From Candidatus Levyibacteriota bacterium (lineage in GTDB: Bacteria; Patescibacteriota; Microgenomatia; Levybacterales; UBA12049): a stretch of 49,022 nucleotides of DNA. The translations under genes and the position numbers were made by a program. Below are positions 14,624-24,059 of the stretch, piece after piece (the first letter of the stretch is position 1; the number at the start of each line of letters is the position of its first letter). The stretch spans positions 1-49,022 of the forward strand of contig JAUSEW010000018.1 of the NCBI GenBank assembly GCA_030651475.1. The letters run 5' to 3'. Below the pieces are notes generated by a model that was given only the letters and a program-made list of their open reading frames with translations, made no database searches and was not told where the DNA came from.

Positions 14624-16348
14624 CTATTGTTTTTTGAAGATCATCACTTTCGGGTGGTCATATACAGTGAAGGATTCGTCAGCGTTTTGGTCATTGATTG
14701 GAATATCCAACAGCGGAATTGTCGGTAGATTTTCAAATTCTGCTACCTTTTCGTATCCCAAGCGCCCGTTAAAAAGATCTTTATAATATTTTGTGGTTAT
14801 TGGATAGCAATGATAAGGAGGGAATTTTTTGCAATCAGTAAGTTTTTGTAACGGTACATATAAGCGGTTTGAGGCGATGATAATATAATCAATCTCACCA
14901 AGGTTTTTATTTATTATTTGCCATTTTTGAAAAGTGTCAGGATCATAAAGAGGAAGGGTTATGGTTTTGTATGGCGATCCTCCAAGAGGCAATTGGTCAT
15001 CCCAATGCTCAACAGCGATAGTTTTATCCAAAGGTATATTTTGGTAAATCCAATTAGATGCAAGAACTCGAGTATTAGGTTTTGTATAAATATTCATAAA
15101 AGCCAAGGGCCAAACGAGTAAGAGAATTATGAATAATGAATTAAGAATTATAGATATAGACGGATTTATTTTTAGTTTTTCTTTAACTAATGAATGTAAC
15201 TTCCAAACTAGAACTGCGGCAAAAAGAGAAAAAAGAGGATATAAGGGAAGCATGTAGCGCATCCATCCAACTGCAAATTTCCCTACAACGAAGAAATAAG
15301 TCCAAAAAAAGACTACCAAAATCAATTCCTGTGCCCACTTAGTTTTCTTCTCTTTTCTTATGGCAACAATAGTGAAATATAATGCTCCGACAAAAGACAC
15401 AATTGCTAAAATTGGTCCTTGTCCCCATAAGAAAATATTTTTTAACTCGTAAAAATATGGTATTTTTCCGACGTATTGTAGAGTATAGGGAAATGTGAAA
15501 GCGTCATAAGTCATCTGCCGCTGTTGTATTGTTTGCTGCCAAAATTCACGAAAATCTATAAGAGCATACGGCTCGACAATTATAAAGACGACGATTGCAG
15601 ATATGGCAACGACGACACCTTTTAAGATAAGCGTTTTAATAAATTTCGGTATATGAGGAAACCATATTTTGGGATGATGAAGATTTTTTAAAAAAATCAG
15701 GATGAAATCTATTGCCAATGCGAAACCGATGGATGCCAAGATTACCGTAGCGCTTATTTTTGTTCCTAAAGCAAAACCAAATGCAGCGCCTGTTATAAGA
15801 GCGTTACGTATCGTTGACTTCTCATAAAAATTTATAAGAAGATAAAGGGTGAGGAAAATAAAAAAATTTAAAAGCGTGTCAACCGCATAGAAATGAGAAA
15901 GTTGAATAGGAAGAACGCTTATCGCATAAAAGAAAGCAGAAAGATTTGCAATATATTTATTGAATAATTTTTTGCCCAAAAGGTAGATTATAAATAGAGT
16001 TCCAATATCAAAAAATGCAGAAATAAAGCGGCCGACAAGATTAATCTTTTCATACTGCGCGAACAATAGACTGCTATTGCTTATAAAAGTTCCGCTTAAT
16101 TTTAATAAATACAAGGGTAAACTTCCGTAGGCAAAAAAATGAGGATTCAAGGGGCTATTTACGGATAGAAATTCTTGTATAGATATCGGCATTTCAAGAG
16201 GTACGGTAAAAAGAGTTATCGCCCTTTCATCTGGATGCAGATGAAATCCCTGATCCCAATTAAGATCATACAATCTAAGAATAAATCCAAGAGCAAGAAT
16301 AACGACCAGAACGTAATTAATTTGTTTTATATGCCAACTTTTAATCAT
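14624..16348 (-). CDS. GT39-like membrane glycosyltransferase, paralogue 1
   Basis: 574 aa, about twelve membrane segments. After TM1 comes NWDQGFHLHPDERAITLF, whose Asp-Glu in the first outer loop is the expected catalytic/metal site of GT-C enzymes. NPHFFAYGSLPLYLLKLSG follows. The next upstream gene shares FHPDER and NPHFFAYGNFPIYL, so the two are tandem paralogues. The last 60 residues form an extracytoplasmic tail. The gene overlaps its paralogue by 8 nt. It probably transfers a sugar from a polyprenyl phosphate carrier; donor and acceptor unknown. Confidence 0.78.
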   Translation of the reverse strand: MIKSWHIKQINYVLVVILALGFILRLYDLNWDQGFHLHPDERAITLFTVPLEMPISIQEFLSVNSPLNPHFFAYGSLPLYLLKLSGTFISNSSLLFAQYEKINLVGRFISAFFDIGTLFIIYLLGKKLFNKYIANLSAFFYAISVLPIQLSHFYAVDTLLNFFIFLTLYLLINFYEKSTIRNALITGAAFGFALGTKISATVILASIGFALAIDFILIFLKNLHHPKIWFPHIPKFIKTLILKGVVVAISAIVVFIIVEPYALIDFREFWQQTIQQRQMTYDAFTFPYTLQYVGKIPYFYELKNIFLWGQGPILAIVSFVGALYFTIVAIRKEKKTKWAQELILVVFFWTYFFVVGKFAVGWMRYMLPLYPLFSLFAAVLVWKLHSLVKEKLKINPSISIILNSLFIILLLVWPLAFMNIYTKPNTRVLASNWIYQNIPLDKTIAVEHWDDQLPLGGSPYKTITLPLYDPDTFQKWQIINKNLGEIDYIIIASNRLYVPLQKLTDCKKFPPYHCYPITTKYYKDLFNGRLGYEKVAEFENLPTIPLLDIPINDQNADESFTVYDHPKVMIFKKQ

Positions 16349-17987
16349 TTTTCATTTTTTTAAAGATAAAAACAGTTGGTCTATCGAATACATTTGCTGT
16401 TTCCTCGAGTGAAGAGACCGGATTTCCTAGATAGGTTATCTTGCAAAAAATATCACAAGGTGTTTCATAGACTTTTCGATAGCCTAATTTATTATTAAAC
16501 AATAAACTATAAAATTCATTTCCATTTTTGAATTTTTGTTTATTTAAAAGGCGAGTTTTCATAATCCGTTGACTTGGAAGAATTATATAGTCAGTTTTAT
16601 GAAAAAGAGAATAAAGCTCACCTAATTTATTATTATCAGGTTGTTCAAGGTCATAAAAATTAAATAAAGTAATATTTGGAAAAAATGAATTAAAGGGAAG
16701 TATTCCCAAATCGTAAACTTCACTTACGATGAGTGCGCTACTGGGAATATTTTGCTTTGCAAAGTTAACAGCAGATATCCTAGCATCACCACTCATAAAA
16801 GCAGTTTTAAAATAAGAGAAGGCAAAAATTATCGTAGACATACCTAATATCAGAAATATAATTTTAAAAAAAATCCTTATGGCATTTATTTTTACTTCTA
16901 ACAAGTTTGTTATTGATAAGGAGATTATAAGATAGATAAATGGTAAAGTCGGCATCATATATCTTGTCCACTTAGCGAATAAAAATGCTTGAGGAAGGAA
17001 TAGTATTAAGTAGCAAGTATTAAGTATTAAGTATTGGGGATTTTTAGTTTTTATTCCTTTGAGAATCAAATAAAAAAACGAGAAAATAAAAACAATTGTT
17101 AAAGCTGGATTTAGAAGAAAAGGGTAAATTTTTGTGAATTGGAAAATAATAGGAGCAGAATTAAAAAATTCACCAGTGTAGAATACGGGTAGAGTTCCCA
17201 ATGCGACTGATGATTCGTATTTTAGGCTGGATAAAAATGACCCAAAATCCAAAAATGCGAAAGGAGAAGTTAAAAATAATATAATTATTGCCGGAATAAA
17301 AACTATTAATGAATCAACGATTAAACCCTTTATTAGAGGTAATGGTTTTAGTCTATTTTTAAGATTATTTATTAAAACTAAAAATAGAATATATAAAAAA
17401 ATAAAACCTCCTGATATTTTCGTAGATAATAAAAGCCCAAAAATAATACCTATTATCAAAAGCAGTTTCTTGTTGCCCGAGTTTAAAAATAATAAAGAAA
17501 GATAAAAGATAACTAACGATAAGAATGTTATCCACGTTTCAAATGTAGAGAAATGGGCGAATTGAATAAGCCCAATACTAAAGGTAGCCAAAAAGGCGGA
17601 AAAAATTCCTGTTTTTTTATCTTTTAATGTTTTTCCTGTAATGTAAATTAGGGGAATAATTAACAGAGAAAGAAGAGCAGAATAAAATCTTCCTATAATA
17701 ATTGATTCTTCAAAAGATGCTTGGGTTATAGGTTTTAAAGAAAAAATTACATTGATTATTATAGTACTAAAATAATTTAAGTATATTGGAAAATTTCCGT
17801 AGGCAAAAAAATGAGGATTCATTTGTAGAGGAAAATTAAGTTGAGAAGCCGCAGAAGCAATATTACGTTCATCCGGGTGGAAATAAAAAGGAGCGCCCCA
17901 ATTAAGATTATAAAATCTTAAAAACCCGCCAATTAATATTAATAAAATTATTATTAATGTTTCCTTATTTTTTAAGAAATTTTTCAT
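16341..17987 (-). CDS. GT39-like membrane glycosyltransferase, paralogue 2
   Basis: 548 aa with the same layout as the downstream paralogue: NWGAPFYFHPDERNIASAAS after TM1, then MNPHFFAYGNFPIYLNYFS, a string of hydrophobic helices, and a C-terminal outer domain ending RPTVFIFKKMKND. A loop reading QYLILNTCYLI is encoded by an AT-rich tandem tract (17002-17036). It overlaps the FAD oxidoreductase gene by 23 nt at its start and paralogue 1 by 8 nt at its end, indicating one transcript. Confidence 0.78.
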   Translation of the reverse strand: MKNFLKNKETLIIILLILIGGFLRFYNLNWGAPFYFHPDERNIASAASQLNFPLQMNPHFFAYGNFPIYLNYFSTIIINVIFSLKPITQASFEESIIIGRFYSALLSLLIIPLIYITGKTLKDKKTGIFSAFLATFSIGLIQFAHFSTFETWITFLSLVIFYLSLLFLNSGNKKLLLIIGIIFGLLLSTKISGGFIFLYILFLVLINNLKNRLKPLPLIKGLIVDSLIVFIPAIIILFLTSPFAFLDFGSFLSSLKYESSVALGTLPVFYTGEFFNSAPIIFQFTKIYPFLLNPALTIVFIFSFFYLILKGIKTKNPQYLILNTCYLILFLPQAFLFAKWTRYMMPTLPFIYLIISLSITNLLEVKINAIRIFFKIIFLILGMSTIIFAFSYFKTAFMSGDARISAVNFAKQNIPSSALIVSEVYDLGILPFNSFFPNITLFNFYDLEQPDNNKLGELYSLFHKTDYIILPSQRIMKTRLLNKQKFKNGNEFYSLLFNNKLGYRKVYETPCDIFCKITYLGNPVSSLEETANVFDRPTVFIFKKMKND

Positions 17988-19263
17988 TTTTGTTTATTAT
18001 TTTAGCGATTTTTTCTCCAAGCTCTACTGCATAATTTGTTCCTCTATCCCAAGGGTAAACTTGTTGGATATTAGCAAGATATACATTGGGAATTGGAGTT
18101 TCAAAAGGAGGCATTATTTTTGAATAATTAATCGGGATAATAGGTTGTGAAAAAGGAGCCTTAAAGAGCTGATAACTGATAATAGATAGTTTATAGTTAG
18201 GATTTATTTTTTTCAAAAAAGGATCATAGATTTTCAATAATGCTTCAGAGCCCATTTTCATATGCGGATGATCATAAGGCAAATAGTTTCCTAAATAGAT
18301 TATATGTTCATTATTATAATATTTTTTATCCATAAAATTTGTATGTTCGACAACAGCCATTATGGGTGAGTTTTTTTCGCATATACTTAACCAATACGTA
18401 CCGTCTTCTAAAAACTGTTTTTTTAAACGTAATACAAGATTTAAAGAACCCAATCCTTTAAGATTTGTTAACTTATTTTTATAATCATTTGGAAGTTGAG
18501 GCGCAATTTTAATAAACGAGAAAGAAGGTAGAGTAACAACGACTGCATCAAATGTTAGCGTATAGCGTTTAGCGTCTAGCGTATAGTTAATTGAAAGTTT
18601 TTCATTTCTTTTTAGTTCAGTTACTTCTGTATTAAAAAAAACTTTTCCTCCATTTTGTTTAATTTTTTCAACAAGAGCATTTGCGAAGTTTAAAAATCCT
18701 CCTTCCGGATAGGCAAGGGAAGAAGTTCTTTTTACCAGTCTAGCCCAAAACCATGCAAGAGATATGTCATTAGCGTATTTGCCGAATTTATTAATAAGCT
18801 GAGGTTCCCAAATTTTCTCGTAAGCATTTTTTCCCATTGTTTTAGAAAGAAAGTCCGCAGCTTTTATTTTTTCAAGAGGTTTCCAAAAGGGGTTATAACG
18901 AAGCAGCCCGATAACTGCCGCCATTCTCAATTTTTCGTATAAATTAAGCTTTGGGAAGATCAAAACTTTATTTAAAGAATCAAGTTGATAAATATTACTA
19001 TCCAAATAAACAGAAGTTTTTGACCTTTTTATTAAAAATTTATAACCAATTTCTTTTGCAAACCCTAAAACACTTTTGTCATTTGTAAACCAATGATGGT
19101 AGTGTTTTTCCAAAGACCACTCCCACTCTTTTTGAGAAAATCCTACCGCAAGTCCTCCAGGACTATCATCTTTTTCAAATAGAGTAACTTGATGATTTTT
19201 TTTCGTAAGATAATAAGCTGCGGACAGACCTGTAAATCCAGCTCCTATAATTGCTATCTTCAT
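17965..19263 (-). CDS. FAD-dependent amine-oxidase-like oxidoreductase (protoporphyrinogen oxidase-like fold)
   Basis: 432 aa. The N-terminal dinucleotide motif IAIIGAGFTGLSAAYYLTKK with FEKDDSPGGLAVGF identifies an FAD protein of the amine oxidase/PPOX/UDP-galactopyranose mutase-like group. The C-terminal FAD block is VYLANIQQVYPWDRGTNYAV. The substrate is unknown; linkage to GT39-like genes suggests a lipid- or sugar-linked substrate (inference). Two in-frame repeats occur: INYTLDAKRYTLTF (18554-18587) and LSIISYQL (18168-18196). The start is 6 nt after the upstream surface-protein stop, with AGG nearby. Confidence 0.8.
   Translation of the reverse strand: MKIAIIGAGFTGLSAAYYLTKKNHQVTLFEKDDSPGGLAVGFSQKEWEWSLEKHYHHWFTNDKSVLGFAKEIGYKFLIKRSKTSVYLDSNIYQLDSLNKVLIFPKLNLYEKLRMAAVIGLLRYNPFWKPLEKIKAADFLSKTMGKNAYEKIWEPQLINKFGKYANDISLAWFWARLVKRTSSLAYPEGGFLNFANALVEKIKQNGGKVFFNTEVTELKRNEKLSINYTLDAKRYTLTFDAVVVTLPSFSFIKIAPQLPNDYKNKLTNLKGLGSLNLVLRLKKQFLEDGTYWLSICEKNSPIMAVVEHTNFMDKKYYNNEHIIYLGNYLPYDHPHMKMGSEALLKIYDPFLKKINPNYKLSIISYQLFKAPFSQPIIPINYSKIMPPFETPIPNVYLANIQQVYPWDRGTNYAVELGEKIAKIINKNEKFLKK
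18554..18587. repeat. AACGCTATACGCT-type short repeat, copy in FAD oxidoreductase gene
   Basis: The minus strand reads CTATACGCTAGACGCT then AAACGCTATACGCTAA and encodes YTLDAKRYTL between two beta strands. It matches the units at 11590 and 27423. Confidence 0.7.
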
Positions 19264-19269
19264 AAAGAC

Positions 19270-20616
19270 CTAATGGACAAGAAGAAAAAATAATAAGCCA
19301 AAAATAGTTGCGGCAGCTGCACCCATACCCAGAAAAATAACAGATGAGTTTCCAGCTGCAGGCAAGGGAATTTTGGTTGGCGAAGGTATCATTGAAGACG
19401 GAACTGACGTTGGGATTATTGAAATAGTTGATATTGGAATTGACGTTGGATTAGGCACGGAAGTTAATATTGGTGTTGCTGATGGAGTTGCAGATTGATT
19501 GACTTGCGTACCTGATGCGTAGACTACAAATGATTGCTGTATTGTTTTTAAAATTCCAGATTTATCTCTGCTAACTATAGATATAGTATGATTTCCCGGG
19601 GAAAGGGGAGCTGATGGACGATATGTCCAATTTCCGTTTGCATCTGCTTTTACCTCTGTTTGTATTTGCTCATCGGAATGAATTATAATCTGAACTTTTT
19701 CATTAGGAAGAGCATTGCCCTTAAATAGCGGTTTGTTGTCGGTAAAACCTTCATCTTTTTTAGGCGCTAAAATTTGCGGGCTTTGATTAGCGGAAGAAGA
19801 TGATACTAGTTGTGAGGAAAAAGATGGAAAACCAACAGATGTTGCAGATTGCGATTTCGTAGGAGAACTTCCTATTGTAAAATCATAATCATTGGAAAGA
19901 GTTACTGTTGGGATTGGATTAATTTGATCTTTTGATAACAAAACATTTGACCTAAGAGAATCTCCTACTACGAGCAATTTAATAATAGTGTTTTTTTGAA
20001 AAGCAAAATATCCGCTTAAATCCTTATTTAGAAGAGAATTTAAAGGTAGCATATAGCTTCCATCCTGTTTGACAAGAGCAGATATGACTTGTGCATTTTC
20101 CGAAGTTACATAAATTATCGCCTCGCTTGGTATAGTTCCATTAGGCAAAATTATTTTGCCGCTAAGAGGCGTTTGCTGGGAAGGAGATTCATCAATAGCT
20201 CTTGCCGTAAAAGCTTCAAATAAACTGTTGTTGTTTAAGAATGTGTTTTGCCCCGAAAGTATAGAGAAATAATATTTCGTAGAAGGGTTAAGTCCCCTTA
20301 CGGTAATATTGTGTATCCTATGGGGACTAACAGAACCTGTTTGCTGGTCTCTGTTGTCCAAAGCACTTTGTCCTAAATTTTTACTGTCGCCAAAATTAAT
20401 GGAACCGATTACTTGATCTTCTGTTGTGTAAGATACGCTAAATGATGAGTCTTGTATATTGGAAATTCTAACATCAGTTGGAGTTTGGGATGGACCGGCG
20501 CGGCTAATAAAAATTACGCCGCTTTTAACAAGTAACGAAGTTATTATTATGCCGATTCCTATCATTCCAATCCCTAACAATGTAGGTATGCGTTTATTCC
20601 ATATATTATTTTTCAT
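19270..20616 (-). CDS. Surface protein with fibronectin-III-like and Ig-like domains and C-terminal anchor
   Basis: 448 aa. A membrane segment (about residues 12-34) is followed by a fibronectin-III/PapD-like domain (about 42-137; TPTDVRISNIQDSSFSVSYT, LNPSTKYYFSI). A middle domain resembles carboxypeptidase-regulatory folds (GKIILPNGTIPSEAIIYVT). A bacterial Ig-like domain spans about 280-365 (KPLFKGNALPNEKVQIIIHS, ADANGNWTYRP). Then come a Ser/Thr/Pro stalk and LPAAGNSSVIFLG followed by a hydrophobic helix ending in His. The LPAAG-helix ending recalls an LPxTG sorting signal without the basic tail. The start overlaps the upstream small gene (ATGA). Probably displayed outside the cell with the neighbouring PilN/PilO-like proteins. 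Confidence 0.75.
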   Translation of the reverse strand: MKNNIWNKRIPTLLGIGMIGIGIIITSLLVKSGVIFISRAGPSQTPTDVRISNIQDSSFSVSYTTEDQVIGSINFGDSKNLGQSALDNRDQQTGSVSPHRIHNITVRGLNPSTKYYFSILSGQNTFLNNNSLFEAFTARAIDESPSQQTPLSGKIILPNGTIPSEAIIYVTSENAQVISALVKQDGSYMLPLNSLLNKDLSGYFAFQKNTIIKLLVVGDSLRSNVLLSKDQINPIPTVTLSNDYDFTIGSSPTKSQSATSVGFPSFSSQLVSSSSANQSPQILAPKKDEGFTDNKPLFKGNALPNEKVQIIIHSDEQIQTEVKADANGNWTYRPSAPLSPGNHTISIVSRDKSGILKTIQQSFVVYASGTQVNQSATPSATPILTSVPNPTSIPISTISIIPTSVPSSMIPSPTKIPLPAAGNSSVIFLGMGAAAATIFGLLFFLLVH

Positions 20617-20876
20617 AATTTTATATTTCCTCCAGATGTTGCTTGTTTGATAGGGATAGGTGTAGGAAGCAGTTCGTAAATCGGGGAAACTCTATCTCTT
20701 TTTTTAAGCTTGTCAATAGTTTTAGTGTCAAAAGTAGGATTTATAGATTTGATATCTACGCTTTGCACTTGCGAAATTGTGGATGTTGCCAAATTATGGT
20801 AAACGCTAAAAGCTATCCAGGAGATAACAATAATAGATGTCAATGTCAAAATCAAAATTATGTCTTTTTGTTTCAT
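20613..20876 (-). CDS. Small single-span membrane protein in the pilus-like operon
   Basis: 87 aa: KQKDIILILTLTSIIVISWI forms one membrane segment (about residues 5-25), followed by a short outer region of about 60 residues rich in Ser, Thr and Pro. I do not recognise the family. It lies 4 nt after the PilO-like gene and overlaps the surface-protein start (ATGA). Its position matches that of small PilP-like or inner-membrane accessory proteins in type IV pilus operons, but no homology is visible. Confidence 0.6.
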   Translation of the reverse strand: MKQKDIILILTLTSIIVISWIAFSVYHNLATSTISQVQSVDIKSINPTFDTKTIDKLKKRDRVSPIYELLPTPIPIKQATSGGNIKL

Positions 20877-20880
20877 AAAA

Positions 20881-21465
20881 TTATTTTTTGTAAAAAGCCA
20901 TGCCTCTAAGAGTAAAACGCAAAGAAGTATTGCTATCAGTCTGTCTGTTAATTGAAAGAGCTTCTATGTTGATGAGTCTTTGCATATTAGCCAAGGAGCT
21001 AATAAATTTCGAGATGTTGTCATAAGACCCAAATCCCGAAACGGAAAACTCGAAAGAATAATATTTATTATTGATGTTGTTATTCTTAACAAGTTCTACC
21101 TGAAAGTTTTGCAGGCTTTCCAATTGGATATTTGATTGTTTAACAAGAGATTGAATTTCCCCCATAATAAGAGGAATTTGAGAGTCCTGCGGGATTGCAT
21201 TTAAAATAATCGGTATATCATTTTGCAATGTAGAATACTTTTGCTGAAGAATAGAAAGGTTTGAAATTTTTTGCCTAAGACTATTGTCGATAAATTGATT
21301 GTCCTCTAATTCTTTTTGGAGTTTTGCAATTGTAGATAAAGTTGGATTTATGGCAAATAGTCCAAAAAATGACAAAGCAATCAAAGTCAAAATGATTGTC
21401 GTGAATTTCCTAGTATTCTTATTCCCAAAGTTGGGCAAAAGGTTAAAATATTTGTTTATTTCCAT
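20881..21465 (-). CDS. PilO-like inner-membrane protein
   Basis: 194 aa: a short cytoplasmic start, one membrane helix (about residues 23-43), a coiled-coil stretch (KLQKELEDNQFIDNSLRQKI), and a ferredoxin-like outer domain (QDSQIPLIMGEIQSLVKQSN, SFEFSVSGFGSYDNISKFIS). This layout is that of PilO, which with PilN forms the alignment complex of type IV pili. It follows the PilN-like gene by 7 nt. Sequence similarity is weak, so the call rests on architecture and gene order. Confidence 0.7.
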   Translation of the reverse strand: MEINKYFNLLPNFGNKNTRKFTTIILTLIALSFFGLFAINPTLSTIAKLQKELEDNQFIDNSLRQKISNLSILQQKYSTLQNDIPIILNAIPQDSQIPLIMGEIQSLVKQSNIQLESLQNFQVELVKNNNINNKYYSFEFSVSGFGSYDNISKFISSLANMQRLINIEALSINRQTDSNTSLRFTLRGMAFYKK

Positions 21466-21472
21466 ATTGATA

Positions 21473-22012
21473 TTATTTTTGCTTCAAGGATGCAGTAAGA
21501 CTAACTGCGATAGAACTGCTTAATGGTTTATTTTCTATGTTGCTAATAACAACAGTTTTAATCAAGGGATAATTGGTAAGGGAATTTACAAAAGAACTCA
21601 AAGAGGACGTAGTCTGAACACTCGCATCTATATTAATCCCATTTTTGTTTAGAGTAAGCGAATTAAATGTCATATCTGAAGGAGCAAATCTAATAACGTC
21701 TTGAAAAATCTTAGGCGTAGCATTTTCCGAGTTAGAAAAACTGGAAGCTAGAGATAAACGATCTTGAAGGTTTCGATATTTATCTTCGTTATTCTTCAAT
21801 ATGGCAACTATAGCTTGTTCTTGTTTAATTTTGGAGTGAAGATCGATAAGCTGCCTATCCAAAGAAAATCTGTATATAAATGAAGATAATGCTATTAGTT
21901 CGGTTAGTATCACAAGCAGCCGTCCAACCGTAAGAGCCCAATTTATTACTTTATCTAAAACACCGATCTGTTCATTCCTAAGTAAATTAATAGAAGTAGG
22001 CTTATTCGCCAT
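21473..22012 (-). CDS. PilN-like fimbrial assembly protein
   Basis: 179 aa: N-terminal PTSINLLRNEQ, the conserved PilN peptide that binds PilM in type IV pilus systems, then one membrane helix (about residues 28-48), a coiled coil (DLHSKIKQEQAIVAILKNNE) and a small alpha/beta domain (TFNSLTLNKNGINIDASVQ). First gene of a long minus-strand run. A promoter sits directly upstream. No pilM, pilB or pilin gene is in the window. Confidence 0.78.
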   Translation of the reverse strand: MANKPTSINLLRNEQIGVLDKVINWALTVGRLLVILTELIALSSFIYRFSLDRQLIDLHSKIKQEQAIVAILKNNEDKYRNLQDRLSLASSFSNSENATPKIFQDVIRFAPSDMTFNSLTLNKNGINIDASVQTTSSLSSFVNSLTNYPLIKTVVISNIENKPLSSSIAVSLTASLKQK

Positions 22013-22021
22013 AGTGATTTT

Positions 22022-22050
22022 AGTCTAGGCGAATTTGAGGTTTTTGTCAA
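22022..22050 (-). promoter_or_regulatory. Promoter of the pilN-like operon
   Basis: Minus strand: TTGACA (22050-22045), a 17-nt spacer and TAGACT (22027-22022), with ATG at 22012 about 4 nt after the expected start site. There is no Shine-Dalgarno sequence. Confidence 0.6.
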
Positions 22051-22060
22051 AGATAATTTT

Positions 22061-22348
22061 CTATTTTTTGGATTTTTTAACAGGTTTTTTCGGAGAAATT
22101 GTTGCTTGCCCTTTTTTACTGATTAATTTAGAAAGGCTAGATTTTAGTCTTGCAGCTTTATTTTTATGAATAATGTACTTTTTTACAGCTTTATCTATAA
22201 GTTTAGTAGCTTGAATTATATTTTTTTCCGAAGGATTTTTTCTTCCCTTTTTAATAGCGTCTCTTAAGAGATTTTTTGCTTTTCTATTTTCCAGGGTTCT
22301 TTTTTTATCTTGCCGCAACTTTTTCTTTGCTGATTTTGTTACTGGCAT
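22061..22348 (-). CDS. rpsT: Ribosomal protein S20
   Basis: Binds the 16S rRNA 5' domain and helps assemble the small subunit. The 95-aa, Lys/Arg-rich, all-helical sequence has the family pattern MPVTKSAKKKLRQDKKRTLE near the N-terminus, then RKAKNLLRDAIKKG and IIQATKLIDKAVKKYIIHKN followed by KAARLKSSLSKL. Length is normal for the family, with a basic C-terminal tail. It is divergent from murJ across 36 bp and monocistronic as far as can be seen. Confidence 0.92.
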   Translation of the reverse strand: MPVTKSAKKKLRQDKKRTLENRKAKNLLRDAIKKGRKNPSEKNIIQATKLIDKAVKKYIIHKNKAARLKSSLSKLISKKGQATISPKKPVKKSKK

Positions 22349-22354
22349 AGGTTT

Positions 22355-22372
22355 ATTTTAGCATGCTATACT
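22355..22372. promoter_or_regulatory. Overlapping divergent -10 boxes between rpsT and murJ
   Basis: In the 36-bp gap, plus-strand TATACT (22367-22372) lies 12 nt before the murJ ATG, and minus-strand TAAAAT (22360-22355) lies 6 nt before the rpsT ATG. Both fit short-leader transcripts. Clear -35 boxes are not visible. Confidence 0.4.
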
Positions 22373-22384
22373 ATAAAAAACAAT

Positions 22385-24046
22385 ATGCCTACGGATTTTA
22401 TTAAGAGAAGTCTTCGAATTTTGCTTTCCCGCCAAACAAATATTTTGTCTGCGGCGATTGTAATTATGGCAACTATTATTTTTTCCCAACTGCTCGGTTT
22501 AGTTAGGCAAAGACTTCTGGTTAGTATTTTTGGAGCGTCTGACACATTGGGAGTTTATCTTGCTTCATCTCGTCTTCCTGATTTTCTATTCCAATTAACT
22601 ATCGCCGGAGCATTATCGTCGGCATTTATACCAATTTTTTCCAATTATCTGGAAAAAGGAAAAGAAAAAGATGCTTATAGGCTTGGATCGACGTTTCTTA
22701 TGCTAAGCTCAATTGTTTTCTTATTTCTGTCCATAATCCTTTTTATTTTTTCAAAAGAGCTGTCAAGACTCATAGCTCCTGGTTTTTCCCAAGAGCAGAT
22801 AGAACTTATGGCAGGTCTTATGCGAATAATAATAGCAGGAGAGTTTTTATTTATAATTGGGAGTTTTTTGTCTGCAGTTCTCCAGTCGTATAATCATTTT
22901 TTCATTCCGGGAATTGCCGCCGCACTTTATAATTTGGGAATTATTATTGGGATTGTTTTATTAGCGCCTGTACTAGGAATATATTCGGCTGCATTCGGAG
23001 TTGTTCTGGGTGCTTTTATCTTTATTTTGGTTCAGCTGCCGCAAATTAAAGCAGTTGGATTTTCTTTTATGCCATCCTTTTCTATAAAAACAAGCGGAGT
23101 TTTGGACATTTTTAAACTTATGTGGCCAAGAACAATTTCCATAGGAGTTTTTCAATTAGGAACAATTGCTACAGTTACCCTTGTTTCTTTTCTGCAATCC
23201 CCAGGCAGGAATTATGTAATCTTTGATTTCGCACAAACTTTGGCATTTGCTCCGGTTGTTCTTTTTGGTCAGGCTATAGCACAAGCTGCTTTTCCGATCT
23301 TATCAAGAGAAAAAGACAAATTAGAAGATTTTAAAGCAACCTTTTTAACAAGCTTTAACCAAATAATTTATTTAATCATGCCTGTCTCTGTTTTGTTTTT
23401 GGTATTAAGAATTCCGGTTGTAAGATTAATATATGGAGCAGCGCAGTTTGACTGGCAGGCAACAGTACTTACAGGCAGAACTCTTGCTTTTTTTAGTATT
23501 TCTCTTTTTGCCCAAGCTCTTGTTTATCTAGTCTCAAGAGGTTTTTATGCATTGCACGATACAAAAACTCCTCTTATTATCGGAGCAATAACTACAATCC
23601 TTATGATTGGCTTGGGTGCGCTATCTATATTGGTATATCATCAGGGGATAGAAAGTATAGCGATTGCATACTCTATTGCCAGTATTGTTAATTTTTTGGC
23701 GCTTTTTATAATTTTAGATATAAAAGTTGGAGGTTTCCAAAAGCTTACTTTAGTATTATCCTTAATGAAAATTTTCATAGCGACAATTTTTATGGGAATA
23801 GCCCTTTATGTGCCTATCAAGCTTTTGGATCAGTTAGTTTTCGATACTACGAAGACAATTAATCTCTTGTTGCTTACGGGTATATCCAGTACTATAGGTA
23901 TAGGGATATATCTTTTCCTAACGTGGATTTTAAACGTAAAGGAAGCATTTACTTTTCTTCTAATTTTTAGAAAAATCGGAAATTGGAAAGAAATTTTAGG
24001 AAAATCTGAAGAAGTTATAGACGGTACGCAGATAAATAAAATCTAA
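22385..24046 (+). CDS. murJ: Lipid II flippase MurJ (MviN family)
   Basis: Flips undecaprenyl-linked peptidoglycan precursor across the membrane. 553 aa with about 14 membrane segments. MurJ/MOP-superfamily signatures include QLLGLVRQRLLVSIFGASDT near residue 40, LSSAFIPIFSNYLEKGKEK, ILSREKD and LVSRGFYALHDTKTPLI. The fit to MviN proteins is good over the whole length. It starts 36 bp from rpsT and is followed 51 nt later by a MazE-like gene with its own promoter. Confidence 0.92.
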   Translation: MPTDFIKRSLRILLSRQTNILSAAIVIMATIIFSQLLGLVRQRLLVSIFGASDTLGVYLASSRLPDFLFQLTIAGALSSAFIPIFSNYLEKGKEKDAYRLGSTFLMLSSIVFLFLSIILFIFSKELSRLIAPGFSQEQIELMAGLMRIIIAGEFLFIIGSFLSAVLQSYNHFFIPGIAAALYNLGIIIGIVLLAPVLGIYSAAFGVVLGAFIFILVQLPQIKAVGFSFMPSFSIKTSGVLDIFKLMWPRTISIGVFQLGTIATVTLVSFLQSPGRNYVIFDFAQTLAFAPVVLFGQAIAQAAFPILSREKDKLEDFKATFLTSFNQIIYLIMPVSVLFLVLRIPVVRLIYGAAQFDWQATVLTGRTLAFFSISLFAQALVYLVSRGFYALHDTKTPLIIGAITTILMIGLGALSILVYHQGIESIAIAYSIASIVNFLALFIILDIKVGGFQKLTLVLSLMKIFIATIFMGIALYVPIKLLDQLVFDTTKTINLLLLTGISSTIGIGIYLFLTWILNVKEAFTFLLIFRKIGNWKEILGKSEEVIDGTQINKI

Positions 24047-24059
24047 CCCCCAATGCGAC

